Positions 27,244 through 35,538 of a stretch of DNA of 64,000 nucleotides are shown here, piece by piece. The notes beneath the pieces are model-generated. The model was given only the letters and a program-made list of their open reading frames with translations. It made no database searches and had not been told where the DNA came from. The DNA is taken from contig NZ_CP113910.1 in the NCBI RefSeq assembly GCF_024701375.2, forward strand, positions 6,758,001-6,822,000. The letters run 5' to 3'. The position numbers and the translations under genes are program-made. How positions within the stretch are numbered: position 1 is the stretch's first letter; each line of letters opens with the position of its first letter. Source of the stretch: Streptomyces sp. KMM 9044 (GTDB taxonomy: Bacteria > Actinomycetota > Actinomycetes > Streptomycetales > Streptomycetaceae).

Positions 27244-28524
27244 TCATCCCTCCTCGGCCGCCGCGCACACCGCGTCCGCGATCCGGGCCACATCGGTGTC
27301 GCCGGTGACGTACGGAGGCATGGCGTAGATCAGATCCCGGAACGGCCGCAGCCACACGCCCCGGCGCACCGCCGCGCGCGTGGCTGCCTCCATGTCCACG
27401 GCGCGATCGAGCTGGACGACACCGATGGCGCCGAGGACCCGCACGTCCCGGACGCCCGGCAGACCGGTCGCCGGTGCCAGCCCGTTCCGCAGGCCCGACT
27501 CGATGCGCTTGACCTCAGCGAGCCAGTCCTGCCCGAGCAGCAGCTCGATCGAGGCGCAGGCCACGGCCGCCGCCAGCGGGTTGCCCATGAACGTCGGACC
27601 GTGCGCCAGCACCGGCACGTCGCCGCGCGAGATGCCGTCGGCCACCCGCGCGGTGCACAGCGTCGCTGCCATGGTCAGATAGCCGCCGGTCAGCGCCTTG
27701 CCCACGCACATCACGTCCGGCGTCACCGTCGCGTGCCCGGCCGCGAACAGCGCGCCCGTACGCCCGAACCCGGTCGCGATCTCGTCGAACACCAGCAGCA
27801 CGTCGTGCGCGTCGCACGCCTCGCGCAGCACCCGCAGATACGCGGGGGAGTGGAAGCGCATGCCGCCCGCTCCCTGCACCACCGGCTCGACGATCACGGC
27901 CGCCAGTTCGCCGGCGTGCCGCCCGATCAGCTCCCACAGGTGCTCGGCGTACGACTCCTCGTACTCGGCGGGCGGGGCCTTCGCGAACACCTGTTCCGGG
28001 AGCACTCCGGTCCACAGCTCGTGCATCCCGCCCTCGGGATCGCAGACCGACATCGGCTGCCAGGTGTCGCCGTGGTAGCCGCCCCGCCAGGTCAGCAGCC
28101 GCCGCTTCTCGGGCCGCCCGAGCGAACGCCAGTACTGCAGGCACATCTTGACGGCCACCTCGACCGACACCGAGCCCGAGTCGGCGAGGAAGACATGCTC
28201 GAGTCCGTCGGGTGACATGTCGACAAGCAGCTTCGCCAGCCGGACGGCGGGCTCGTGCGTGAGTCCGCCGAACATCACGTGACTCATCCGCCCGAGCTGG
28301 TCGTGCACGGCCTCGTTCAGCACCGGGTGGCTGTAGCCGTGGATCGCCGACCACCAGGACGACATCCCGTCGACCAGTTCGCCCGAGCCGTCGGCGAGCC
28401 GCAGCCGCACCCCGCTCGCCGACTCCACGACGAGTGGTTCCCCGCTGCCGGGCATGGGCCCGTACGGATGCCAGACATGCCGCCGGTCCAGCTCGAGAAG
28501 CTCGGGTACGGACCGCTCAGGCAT
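27244..28524 (-). CDS. bioA: Adenosylmethionine-8-amino-7-oxononanoate aminotransferase
   Basis: 426 residues of a class III PLP aminotransferase. BioA-specific features include [12 protein letters not shown] near the N-terminus, [32 protein letters not shown] and the PLP lysine in [10 protein letters not shown]. It converts KAPA to DAPA using SAM as amino donor. The start at 28524 overlaps the bioB stop by eight bases, indicating translational coupling; an alternative Met at 28548 would overlap by 32. Confidence 0.96.
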   Translation of the reverse strand: MPERSVPELLELDRRHVWHPYGPMPGSGEPLVVESASGVRLRLADGSGELVDGMSSWWSAIHGYSHPVLNEAVHDQLGRMSHVMFGGLTHEPAVRLAKLLVDMSPDGLEHVFLADSGSVSVEVAVKMCLQYWRSLGRPEKRRLLTWRGGYHGDTWQPMSVCDPEGGMHELWTGVLPEQVFAKAPPAEYEESYAEHLWELIGRHAGELAAVIVEPVVQGAGGMRFHSPAYLRVLREACDAHDVLLVFDEIATGFGRTGALFAAGHATVTPDVMCVGKALTGGYLTMAATLCTARVADGISRGDVPVLAHGPTFMGNPLAAAVACASIELLLGQDWLAEVKRIESGLRNGLAPATGLPGVRDVRVLGAIGVVQLDRAVDMEAATRAAVRRGVWLRPFRDLIYAMPPYVTGDTDVARIADAVCAAAEEG

Positions 28525-29755
28525 TGGGTGCCAGATCCGTTCCGGCACCTCGCCGACGGACGGCGACGAGATCGGTACGCGGCCCGCCGGACCGGCCCGT
28601 CCTCTCGCTCACCGCCCCCGGACCCGCGTCCGCCTCCGTATCCACGCACGCCCCGGTGCCGGAGGACGCGGACCCGCACCCGCCACCGCCCTCGTGCGGC
28701 CCGCACCCGCCACCCTCACCGGGTGACCCGCACCCGCTCGCACCCGCGCCCGCCCGGTGCTCGGGCAGTGTCACGCGGTCGGTGCCCTCCACCTCGAACC
28801 CGGCGTCCGCGATCATCTCCAGGTCGGCCCGGCCCGCCTGGCCCTCGCTGGTGAGGTAGTCACCGAGGAAGACCGAGTTGGCCAGGTGCAGCGCGAGCGG
28901 CTGCATCGTGCGCAGATGCACCTCCCGCCCGCCCGCGATCCGCACCTCGGCGTCCGGGCATACGAACCGCACCATCGCCAGGATCCTGAGGCACCGCTGC
29001 GGGGTGAGGTTCCACTCCTTCGCGAGTGGTGTCCCCTCGAACGGGATCAGGAAGTTCACCGGCACCGAGTCCGGGTCCAGTTCGCGCAGTGCGAAGACCA
29101 CGTCGACCAGGTCCGCGTCGCTCTCGCCCATGCCGGCGATCAGCCCGGAGCAGGCGGACAGACCGGCGGCATGCGCCTTCTGTACGGTGTCCACGCGGTC
29201 GGCGTACGTGTGCGTGGTGGTGATGTCCCCGTAGGCGGACTCGGAGGTGTTGAGGTTGTGGTTGTAGGCGTCCGCGCCCGCCTCGCGCAGCCGCTCCGCC
29301 TGGCCCTCGGAAAGCAGTCCTAGGCAGGCGCACACCTCGACGCCCTCGTTGCCTTCCTTGATCGCCTTGATGGTGTCGGAGACACGGTCCACGTCGCGGT
29401 CGGTCGGACCACGGCCGCTGGCGACCAGGCACACCCGCTTGGCGCCGCCCGCCAGCCCAGCCGCGGCCGCGTCCGAGGCCTGCTCGGGTTTGAGCCAGGT
29501 GTACTTCAGGATGCCGGCCTTCGAGCCGAGCCGCTGGGAACAGTAGGAGCAGTCCTCCGGGCACAGGCCGGACTTGAGGTTGACCAGATAGTTGAGTTTC
29601 ACCCGCCGCCCGAACCAGTGCCGCCGCACCTTCCCGGCCGCGGCCACCACGTCGAGCAGATCGTCGTCGGACGTCCCGAGGACGGCCAGCGCTTCCTCAC
29701 GGGTCGGCGTCTCGCGCCGAAGCCCCTTGTCCACCAGCGTGTTCAGCAGGTCCAT
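28517..29755 (-). CDS. bioB: Biotin synthase
   Basis: 412 residues. The radical-SAM cluster motif CPEDCSYC, the [2Fe-2S] ligands and YNHNLNTS identify BioB, which inserts sulfur into dethiobiotin. The core ends near [15 protein letters not shown]. It is followed by about 90 extra residues, first Gly/Cys-rich (GCGS, GGGCGP, GGCGS, TGAC), then a basic tail ending GTDLAPNA. The extra Cys-rich tail is a feature I associate with actinobacterial BioB; its role is unknown. It is the first gene of bioB-bioA-bioD; its promoter lies between 29756 and the MITE-like element. Confidence 0.96.
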   Translation of the reverse strand: MDLLNTLVDKGLRRETPTREEALAVLGTSDDDLLDVVAAAGKVRRHWFGRRVKLNYLVNLKSGLCPEDCSYCSQRLGSKAGILKYTWLKPEQASDAAAAGLAGGAKRVCLVASGRGPTDRDVDRVSDTIKAIKEGNEGVEVCACLGLLSEGQAERLREAGADAYNHNLNTSESAYGDITTTHTYADRVDTVQKAHAAGLSACSGLIAGMGESDADLVDVVFALRELDPDSVPVNFLIPFEGTPLAKEWNLTPQRCLRILAMVRFVCPDAEVRIAGGREVHLRTMQPLALHLANSVFLGDYLTSEGQAGRADLEMIADAGFEVEGTDRVTLPEHRAGAGASGCGSPGEGGGCGPHEGGGGCGSASSGTGACVDTEADAGPGAVSERTGRSGGPRTDLVAVRRRGAGTDLAPNA

Positions 29756-29877
29756 GGGAGCCGATCCTGTCCTATTCGGCCGCCCCGGCCAAGGAGGGTT
29801 CGCACAACAGAGGCGCTGACGGCTGTGGGCATGGCCACACAGTGGTCCGCCGGCCGTCCCGCTAATGTCTGTCCACT

Positions 29878-30020
29878 GACTCTGCTGCTCAATTCGAGGG
29901 ATGGTCACGCACCGCATCCGGGAGGGGTCGGCCGGGGCGCCGGACCGCCTCCCCGCGAGGCCCGTTCCCTGCACCCCGTCGACAGGCCGGCGTCACTCTC
30001 CGCAATTGAGCAACAGAGTC
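29878..30020 (-). repeat. MITE-like element, copy 2, in the bioB-bioF divergent region
   Basis: About 143 bp, the inverted counterpart of 10033-10169. Termini read GACTCTGCTGCTCAATT at the left and, inward from the right, GACTCTGTTGCTCAATT, nearly perfect inverted repeats. TCCACT(G) occurs immediately outside both ends (29872-29878 and 30021-30027), a 6-7 bp target-site duplication. The element leaves the bioF ribosome site intact but extends the open frame upstream of bioF, which could mislead start prediction. Confidence 0.82.
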
Positions 30021-30050
30021 TCCACTGCCCACAAAACCACCGGAGGAGCC

Positions 30051-31178
30051 ATGGCGTTCGGCTGGATCGACGAGCAGGCAAAGCTGCGCCGCCGGGCCGG
30101 GCTCGTGCGGACCCTGCGCCCGCGCGCCGCAGACGCACCGCTCCTCGACCTGGCGAGCAACGACTACCTGGGTCTGGCCCGGCATCCGGAAGTGGCCGAG
30201 GGCGCGGCGCGGGCGGCGCGGATCTGGGGCGGCGGGGCCACCGGGTCCCGGCTCGTCACCGGTACCACCGAGTTGCACACCGAGTTGGAAGGCGAACTGG
30301 CCGACTTCTGCGGCTTCGAGGCGGCCCTCGTCCTCTCCTCCGGCTACGCGGCCAACCTCGCCGCCGTCACCGCGTTGGCCCCGAACGGCTCGCTGATCGT
30401 GTCCGACGCGGGCAACCACGCCTCGCTGATCGACGGCTGCCGACTGGCCCGGGGCAGGACGCAGGTCGTGGCGCACGCCGACCCCGACGCCGTGCGCAAG
30501 GCGCTGAGCGGACACGCCGGGGCCGCCGTCGCCGTGTCCGACACGGTCTTCTCGGTCGACGGGGACGCCGCCCCGCTCGCCGCGCTGGCCGGAGCGTGCC
30601 GTGAACACGGCGCGGGACTGGTGCTCGACGACGCCCACGGCCTCGGGGTACTCGGCGACGGCGGACGCGGCGCCCCGTACGCGGCGGGGCTCGCCGGCGC
30701 CGAGGACGTCGTGGTGACGCTCACGCTCTCCAAGTCGCTCGGCAGCCAGGGCGGAGCCGTGCTCGGCCCGGCACGGGTGGTCGAGCATCTGGTCAACACG
30801 GCTCGCACGTTCATCTTCGACACGGGTCTCGCCCCGGCGGCAGCGGGCGCCGCGCTCTCGGCCCTGCGGCTGTTGCGCCGTGAACCCGGGTGCGCGGCGC
30901 GGGCGAGCGCGGTGGCGCGCGATCTGCACCACCGGCTGACGGCCGCGGGCCTCGAAGCCGTACGCCCCGACGCCGCGGTCGTGTCCGTGCATGCCCCGTC
31001 CCCGGAGCAGGCCGTGCGATGGGCAGCCGACTGCCGGGCGGCCGGCCTGTCCGTGGGCTGCTTCCGTCCTCCTTCCGTGCCCGACGGCATCTCGCGGCTC
31101 AGACTGACCGCCCGCGCGGACCTGTCCGGGGCCGAGATCGAACGCGCTGTACAGGTGATCGGCGAGACGCGGCCATGA
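30051..31178 (+). CDS. bioF: 8-amino-7-oxononanoate synthase (KAPA synthase)
   Basis: 375 residues of the alpha-oxoamine synthase family: LDLASNDYLGLARHPEV, GATGSRLVTGTTELH, VSDAGNHASLIDGCRL, VLDDAHGLGVLG and the PLP lysine in TLSKSLGSQGG. BioF condenses pimeloyl-thioester with alanine in the first committed step of biotin synthesis. ATG at 30051 has GGAGG seven bases upstream; the frame is open back into the MITE-like element, but homology begins MAFGWIDEQAKLRRR. It is transcribed away from bioBAD, so the whole pathway except pimelate synthesis is here. Confidence 0.96.
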   Translation: MAFGWIDEQAKLRRRAGLVRTLRPRAADAPLLDLASNDYLGLARHPEVAEGAARAARIWGGGATGSRLVTGTTELHTELEGELADFCGFEAALVLSSGYAANLAAVTALAPNGSLIVSDAGNHASLIDGCRLARGRTQVVAHADPDAVRKALSGHAGAAVAVSDTVFSVDGDAAPLAALAGACREHGAGLVLDDAHGLGVLGDGGRGAPYAAGLAGAEDVVVTLTLSKSLGSQGGAVLGPARVVEHLVNTARTFIFDTGLAPAAAGAALSALRLLRREPGCAARASAVARDLHHRLTAAGLEAVRPDAAVVSVHAPSPEQAVRWAADCRAAGLSVGCFRPPSVPDGISRLRLTARADLSGAEIERAVQVIGETRP

Positions 31179-31251
31179 GTCGGCGAGGCACGGCCGCGAG
31201 TCGCCCGATGACGGGCGGTCGAGTACGAGCGGGTGCCGGAGGACCGGCAGG

Positions 31252-31476
31252 TCAGTGAACCGCGGCCACGAACTTCGCCCAGCTCCGGAGTGAGATGAGC
31301 AGCGCGGGTCCGTCCGGGGTCTTGGAGTCGCGCACGGCGAGCAGTCCGGCACCGGGGCCGGTGGCGGGCCGGGCCGTCTCGACACAGTTGTTCGCGCCCG
31401 TGCTGTAGCTGCTGCGCAGCCATCGCGCACCGCGCAGGTCGGTGCTGGAGGGAAGGGTCCGAGGCGGTGCGGGCAT
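31252..31476 (-). CDS. DUF397 domain protein
   Basis: 74 residues with the DUF397 core: ARWLRSSYSTGANNCVETAR, then VRDSKTPDGPALLISLRSWAKFVAAV. These tiny proteins are almost always encoded directly downstream of an XRE/DUF5753 regulator in Streptomyces, as here (9-bp gap), and are thought to modulate it in developmental control. It closes the XRE operon. Confidence 0.92.
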   Translation of the reverse strand: MPAPPRTLPSSTDLRGARWLRSSYSTGANNCVETARPATGPGAGLLAVRDSKTPDGPALLISLRSWAKFVAAVH

Positions 31477-31485
31477 CGTGCCTCC

Positions 31486-32346
31486 TTACACGCCGGCAGC
31501 TGTCCCGGCGATGAAATCCAACGAGTCCTCGGGTGAAAGGGCGTGGATCGAAAGGGCGTCGAATGCCTCCGAGTACACCCGGAGGTCTTCTTTCCGCTCC
31601 AGATAGAGGCTACTCGTCAAGTGGTCGAGAACTACAACATCCAGATCAGAAGTGCGCGAAAATGAGAAGATTACGAAAGGGCCGGTGACGCCGATGTGCG
31701 CCCCGGCAGTGAACGGCAGTACCTGAAGCCGCACTCGGGGAAGGCGCGCCGCCTCCACGAGCCGTTCCAACTGGCAGGTCATGACGCCGGGGCCGCCGAC
31801 CTGCCGGCGCAGCACCGCCTCGTCCAGGACCGCGCTGAACTCCAGCGGCGGGTCCGCCCGCAGGACGTCCTGCCGGGCCAGCCGCACCTCCACCAGCGTG
31901 TCCAGCCGCTCCTCCGGAGCGCCCTCCAGCGCCGCCGCCGTCACGGCCCGCGCGTACTCGGGCGTCTGCAGCAGCCCGGGAACCACGGTGGTCTCCAGCG
32001 TGCGCATCGCGTCGGCCTGGGACTCCAGACTGATGAAGTCCCGGTAGGCGGGCGGCAGTACGCCCCGGTACGCATGCCACCAGTGGTGCCGTCCACTGCT
32101 GTCGTCCGACCCCGCCAACACCAGTAGTATCTCCCGTAACTGAAGGTCGGTCAGGCCGTAGACATCGAGCAGTAACCGCACATCGGCCGGTCTCACCCCG
32201 CTCGTCCCCGTCTCGATCCGGCTCACCTTCGACTGGTGCCAGCCCACCAGCCGCGCTGCCTCACCACTGGTGAACCCCGCCGATGTGCGCAGTGAGCGCA
32301 GTTCGGCGCCCAGTTTCCGGCGGCGCACCGCGGGACCGTGCTGCAT
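31486..32346 (-). CDS. XRE-family regulator with DUF5753 domain
   Basis: 286 residues. The N-terminal helix-turn-helix (LRSLRTSAGFTSGEAARLVG, then WHQSKVSRIETGTSGVR) is followed by the DUF5753 sensor-like domain (SLESQADAMRTLETTVVPGL, then PFVIFSF near the end). Such regulators occur by the dozen in Streptomyces and influence antibiotic production and sporulation. Here the full triad is present: XRE, DUF397 downstream and an anti-sigma-like ATPase divergently upstream, the arrangement first noted at abaA-type loci. Confidence 0.93.
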   Translation of the reverse strand: MQHGPAVRRRKLGAELRSLRTSAGFTSGEAARLVGWHQSKVSRIETGTSGVRPADVRLLLDVYGLTDLQLREILLVLAGSDDSSGRHHWWHAYRGVLPPAYRDFISLESQADAMRTLETTVVPGLLQTPEYARAVTAAALEGAPEERLDTLVEVRLARQDVLRADPPLEFSAVLDEAVLRRQVGGPGVMTCQLERLVEAARLPRVRLQVLPFTAGAHIGVTGPFVIFSFSRTSDLDVVVLDHLTSSLYLERKEDLRVYSEAFDALSIHALSPEDSLDFIAGTAAGV

Positions 32347-32417
32347 GGCTTCCCCCTTACTCCCTCCGGGCCACCCGCATACGGTCTCCCGTCGAAGAGT
32401 TCACCGCTTTGAGCGAC

Positions 32418-32433
32418 AGATATATGCATATCT
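32418..32433. promoter_or_regulatory. AT-rich palindrome between XRE and ATPase genes
   Basis: AGATATATGCATATCT contains the perfect palindrome ATATGCATAT (32422-32431) and is an AT island in GC-rich DNA, midway between the divergent starts at 32346 and 32558. It is a likely promoter/operator for the XRE regulator. Confidence 0.5.
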
Positions 32434-32557
32434 TGGCCGTATCGCCGCCGACGGTCCGTGGTGATGGCAGTCTGACGACGAAGCACCAGTGCGGGACCGT
32501 ACTCGAATCAGCCGCTCCGTGTCGGACTGCGGTCCCGTGGAAAGGGACGACATCGCC

Positions 32558-33025
32558 ATGGCAGGCCATCTGGAAGCATCTGTCACTCTGCCGAGCGATC
32601 CTGCCTCGGTCTCCGCGGCCCGCGCCCATGCGGTGGGCACGCTGGCGGAGTGGGGCGTGCCGGAGGACACGGAAGTGTCCGGCACCATCCGGCTGATCGT
32701 GTCCGAACTCGCGACCAACGCCGTGCAGCACACCCTGGGACGGTCACCCACGTTCACCGTGGACATCGGCCTCGACCGCGACGGCCAGCTGCGCATCGGG
32801 GTCACCGACAGCCATCCGGGGTTCCCCAAACGGCTCCCCGCCGCGGTCCAGCAGGACAACGGCCGGGGGCTGGTCATCATCCGCTGGCTGACCGTGGAGT
32901 GTGGGGGCAGGATGAGGGTCCGCCCCACCGGAGAGGGTGGAAAGACCGTCTCCGTCGTCCTTCCGTGGACCGTCCCCGCCGAGCCGGTCATGGTGGTCGA
33001 GGCGGCAGGACAGCAGGAACCGTAG
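32558..33025 (+). CDS. ATP-binding protein, anti-sigma-factor-like (HATPase_c)
   Basis: 155 residues matching RsbW/SpoIIAB-like HATPase domains without a dimerisation domain: IVSELATNAVQH (N-box), VTDSHPGFPKR (G1-like), DNGRGLVIIRWL (G2) and GGKTVSVVLPW. These stand-alone ATPases accompany XRE/DUF397 pairs in Streptomyces and may act as serine kinases on anti-anti-sigma factors. The start at 32558 follows AAGGGACG; an upstream open extension is not conserved. It is divergent from the XRE gene. Confidence 0.9.
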   Translation: MAGHLEASVTLPSDPASVSAARAHAVGTLAEWGVPEDTEVSGTIRLIVSELATNAVQHTLGRSPTFTVDIGLDRDGQLRIGVTDSHPGFPKRLPAAVQQDNGRGLVIIRWLTVECGGRMRVRPTGEGGKTVSVVLPWTVPAEPVMVVEAAGQQEP

Positions 33026-33114
33026 GGGCCGCACGGCCGCACCGGTGTGCTGTCCGGGTGCCGTCCGGTGTGTCCGGCGGGGCGGCGGCAGGGAGGTACC
33101 GCCGCCCTCGCGGA

Positions 33115-33588
33115 TCACTTCACCCGGCCGTACCAGACGCTGTGGGTCCAGATCTTCTGCAGGCGCACCACATCCCCGGTCTTCGGGGCGTGCCAGACCT
33201 TGCCCTGGCCCGCGTAGATGCCCACGTGGTAGACGTTCTGGCCCGAATGGAAGAAGACCAGATCCCCCGCCTTGCGGCTCGAGGCGGAGACGTGGCGGGT
33301 CTTGTTGTACTGCTGGGCTGCAGTACGGGGCAGTGTCGTGCCCGCCTTCTTGAACGAGTAGAGGGTCAGTCCGGAGCAGTCGAAGCGGCTCGGTCCGGTG
33401 GCGCCCCAGCGGTAGGGCGCGCCCTTCTTGGACGCCGCGACCTGGAGGGCCTTGGTGGCCGTCGTCGCGGCCGCCGCCTCCGGAGCGGTACCCGGGAGGA
33501 CGATCGAGCCGCCCACGGCGGCGAGGGTGAGGGCCGAGGCCGTGCCGGCCCTGGCCATGAGAGACGGGACACGATTGAGCGCGGTCAT
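33115..33588 (-). CDS. NlpC/P60 cell-wall endopeptidase, secreted
   Basis: 157 residues. A signal peptide is predicted (basic start, hydrophobic Ala/Leu/Val stretch, cleavage after an Ala-rich AAA). The NlpC/P60 domain fills the rest: YRWGATGPSRFDCSGLTLYS with the catalytic Cys, GDLVFFHSGQNVYHVGIYAG with the His, and a second polar residue near WHAPKTGD. These enzymes cut D-Glu-diaminopimelate bonds in peptidoglycan during growth and germination. No LysM or SH3 anchor is present. Expression is probably controlled by the ydaO-type riboswitch in its leader. Confidence 0.93.
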   Translation of the reverse strand: MTALNRVPSLMARAGTASALTLAAVGGSIVLPGTAPEAAAATTATKALQVAASKKGAPYRWGATGPSRFDCSGLTLYSFKKAGTTLPRTAAQQYNKTRHVSASSRKAGDLVFFHSGQNVYHVGIYAGQGKVWHAPKTGDVVRLQKIWTHSVWYGRVK

Positions 33589-33596
33589 GCGCAACC

Positions 33597-33690
33597 CTTC
33601 GTCAGCCGCCTGTGAAAGATGACCTGTCGGATTCGGGCTGGCGAAGTTGCCCGGCCGCACGAGTGCGGCTTCACCCCAAGGGCTGACCGG
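33597..33690 (-). promoter_or_regulatory. ydaO-type c-di-AMP riboswitch
   Basis: On the minus strand the leader shows GGGGTGAAGCC, GGGCAACTTCG, CCCGAATCCGACAGGTCA and CAGGCGGCTGACGAAGG in order, which are the conserved blocks of the ydaO-yuaA motif. GTCAGCC (33681-33687) pairs with GGCTGAC (33601-33607) as the closing stem. It ends about 10 bases before the NlpC/P60 start. This RNA senses c-di-AMP and commonly represses cell-wall hydrolase genes in actinomycetes; here it partly differs from consensus (TCTTTCACAGG instead of CCTCGTAGG). Confidence 0.8.
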
Positions 33691-33770
33691 TACGGGATTC
33701 GAACTCCCCTTCCGGCGACCCGTCATGCTCGGGTCCTCCACTCCTGCCGATCCACTCCTGTCGACCGGTC

Positions 33771-33827
33771 ATCCGGGCGGCGGCAGGACTCGGCGTCCGC
33801 CCGGATCGCCCCGCCGCGGTGGCGGGG
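33771..33827 (-). terminator. Two tandem GC hairpins upstream of the riboswitch
   Basis: ATCCGGGCGG (33771-33780... pairing with 33797-33806) and CCCCGCC/GGCGGGG (33809-33815 with 33821-33827). They lie downstream of the leftward clpP-like gene group and may end that transcript. From 33840 to 34138 I see no gene; it is noncoding filler with scattered short repeats. Confidence 0.4.
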
Positions 33828-34138
33828 TCTTGTCGTCAGTGAGCGATCTTGGCAACCGCCGGTCCGAAATCCCAACTGAACCGGGGGCTTGTGTTGTTAC
33901 TCACCACTCATCCGTTCGGGTGGACAGCCCTGCATCCGGGCTGTCGTCCGGAGTGCCGAGGAGGCCCGGACCAGCGCCGGAGTGACCTGTTCCGGTATGT
34001 GGCCACGCGTGATGCGCAACCGTGACGGCCCGAAAAGAAGTGGTTCGTCTACGCCGGTTGGTGGTACCCCCTTTGGTCCGTTTCGGCTCAGGTGCGGACG
34101 TGTTGCCGACAACGGCCGCGGTTGAACCGGTACGTGCG

Positions 34139-34447
34139 TCAACTGCCCGAGCCCGGAGACAGCGTGACCCGGGCCGTGCGCCGGTCGCCGTCCAGTACCC
34201 GCAGGGCCCGGGCCGGCGTGGCGGCGTGCAGTTCGGTCTCGCCGTGCCGGTGCATGACGGTCAGCGCGTCGCGCAGCGCGACGGCCTTGCCGACCAGTGC
34301 CCGTGCTGCGCGCAGTCCACGGTAGGTGTCGCCGTCACGGGCGGGGTTGATCCGGCCCAGCAGGCCGACGGCCTCGAGGTACCGGTCGATCAGTCCGGCC
34401 TCGGCGCGGGTCAGTGCGGGCAGTGGTGGCAGTTCGGGTGGCAGCAT
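34139..34447 (-). CDS. Small conserved hypothetical downstream of clpP-like gene
   Basis: 102 residues starting [20 protein letters not shown], helical, with no recognised domain. It begins seven bases after the stop of the frameshifted clpP-like gene and shares its direction, suggesting translational coupling. Function unknown; the coupling implies that it served the same process. Confidence 0.6.
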   Translation of the reverse strand: MLPPELPPLPALTRAEAGLIDRYLEAVGLLGRINPARDGDTYRGLRAARALVGKAVALRDALTVMHRHGETELHAATPARALRVLDGDRRTARVTLSPGSGS

Positions 34448-34454
34448 CGGCGGC

Positions 34455-35083
34455 TCACCTCGCGCCGGATGGGGGGGGGAGGCGGCCCTCGCGTCCGGTC
34501 GGGATCCGGTCCGCGAGGCCGTACTCCACCGCCGCCCGCGCGTCGAGGACGGTGTCCCGCTCGATGTCCGACCGTGCCTGCTCCGGGGTGCGCCGGGTGT
34601 GCCGGACCAGAATCTCCTCGATCCGGCCACGGACCCGCGACAGTTCCTCCGCCTGGACGGCGAGATCGCCCGCGTCTCCCTCCGACGGCTCCGGCTGACG
34701 GAGCGCCAGTCGTGCCCACGGCAGGACGTACCGCTTCCCCGGTGTCCCAGCGGCCGGCAGCACGCGGCCGTCCCGTCGGCCCGGCCCAGGCAGACCGTCT
34801 CCACCTCGCAGGTGATGAAGGCCAGGGTGTCGTAGACCACCGACACGGCGTGGAAGGAGCCGCCGGGGGAGTTGACGTGGGGGGAGATGCCCCGGTCGGG
34901 GGCCCGGTGTTCCAGGTGCACGAACTGGGCGATCAGGTCGTTCGCGGAGGTCTCGTCGATCGGCGTCCCCAGGAGGACGATCCGCTCCTCCAACAGCTTC
35001 GCGTACGGATCCGTGGGCCGGTGCCAGGACGCCGTGTGGTCGGTGAACCCGGGCAGGACGTGGCGGGCGAGCGGCCGGGGCAT
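34455..35083 (-). pseudogene. ClpP-like serine protease, frameshifted and lacking active-site Ser
   Basis: From [20 protein letters not shown] the frame follows a short Clp[50 protein letters not shown]. At about 34762-34768 one base is missing; the continuation in the next frame reads [20 protein letters not shown], then [14 protein letters not shown] (His) and [18 protein letters not shown] (Asp) to 34455. Where ClpP has its nucleophile after the GxA turn this protein has GTA ([10 protein letters not shown]), so Ser is lost as well. Streptomyces carries several clpP paralogues; this one looks inactive. GGAGGGG precedes the ATG. Confidence 0.8.
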
Positions 35084-35116
35084 GGGCCCCTCCTCATGGC
35101 GGCTCTCTGTAAAAAA

Positions 35117-35143
35117 TGTACAGGACGTACGTGACGTTATGAT
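35117..35143 (+). promoter_or_regulatory. Promoter/operator of the Phd-like gene
   Basis: A near-consensus -10 TATGAT lies at 35138-35143, placing transcription start at or within a base or two of the ATG (35150), so the mRNA may be leaderless. GTACAGGACGTAC and ACGTACGT repeats just upstream are candidate antitoxin binding sites. Confidence 0.55.
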
Positions 35144-35149
35144 GGGGGC

Positions 35150-35449
35150 ATGGCCTACGAGATTCCGGTGACGCAAGCGAGGGCTGAGCTTGCCGGCCTG
35201 ATCAACCGCGTGGTGTACGGCGGTGAGCGCGTCGTCGTGACCCGGCACGGAAAGCCCCTCGTCGCCCTCGTGCCCGCCGATGACCTGCGACGAATCGACC
35301 GGCTCCGGGAACTCGACGAGGGCCGGGAGTCCGCCGACGAGCAGGTGGTCAGCACGGTGGCCGGTGTCCACGGAGAGGCCGCGTCCGCTCCCCGCGAACA
35401 GCAGCACTTCGGCATCGCCGCGGAACACCGAGGCACAGCCACGTCGTAG
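35150..35449 (+). CDS. Phd/YefM family antitoxin, no toxin partner seen
   Basis: 99 residues. The N-terminal Phd/YefM fold is clear: [39 protein letters not shown]. After residue 60 the sequence is low-complexity and probably disordered, where family members hold the toxin-neutralising peptide. No Doc, YoeB or other toxin ORF follows; a strong terminator comes within 20 bp. It is either an orphan antitoxin or a stand-alone regulator, divergent from the clpP-like pseudogene. Confidence 0.85.
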   Translation: MAYEIPVTQARAELAGLINRVVYGGERVVVTRHGKPLVALVPADDLRRIDRLRELDEGRESADEQVVSTVAGVHGEAASAPREQQHFGIAAEHRGTATS

Positions 35450-35468
35450 GAGACCCCGAGATCTGGGG

Positions 35469-35534
35469 CCCGGCGGACGAACGGTGAGGGGCGGCCGGAT
35501 GGCTCCGGCCGCCCCTCACCGTTCGTCCGCCGGG
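35469..35534. terminator. 31-bp perfect-stem hairpin, bidirectional
   Basis: Arms 35469-35499 and 35504-35534 are exact reverse complements around a TGGC loop. It sits between the Phd-like gene and the convergent acyltransferase (stop at 35539) and should stop transcription both ways. The stem is unusually long and perfect. Confidence 0.9.
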
Positions 35535-35538
35535 CGGT

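Noticed and set aside
29901..30050. N-terminal extension of bioF inside the MITE-like element
   Set aside because: GGAGG and family homology both place the start at 30051; the extension is element sequence.
33690..33725. T-loop-like GTTCGAATCCC on the minus strand, possible tRNA or att remnant
   Set aside because: The stem has a mismatch, no acceptor or anticodon arm can be built, and the segment adjoins the ydaO-type riboswitch leader.
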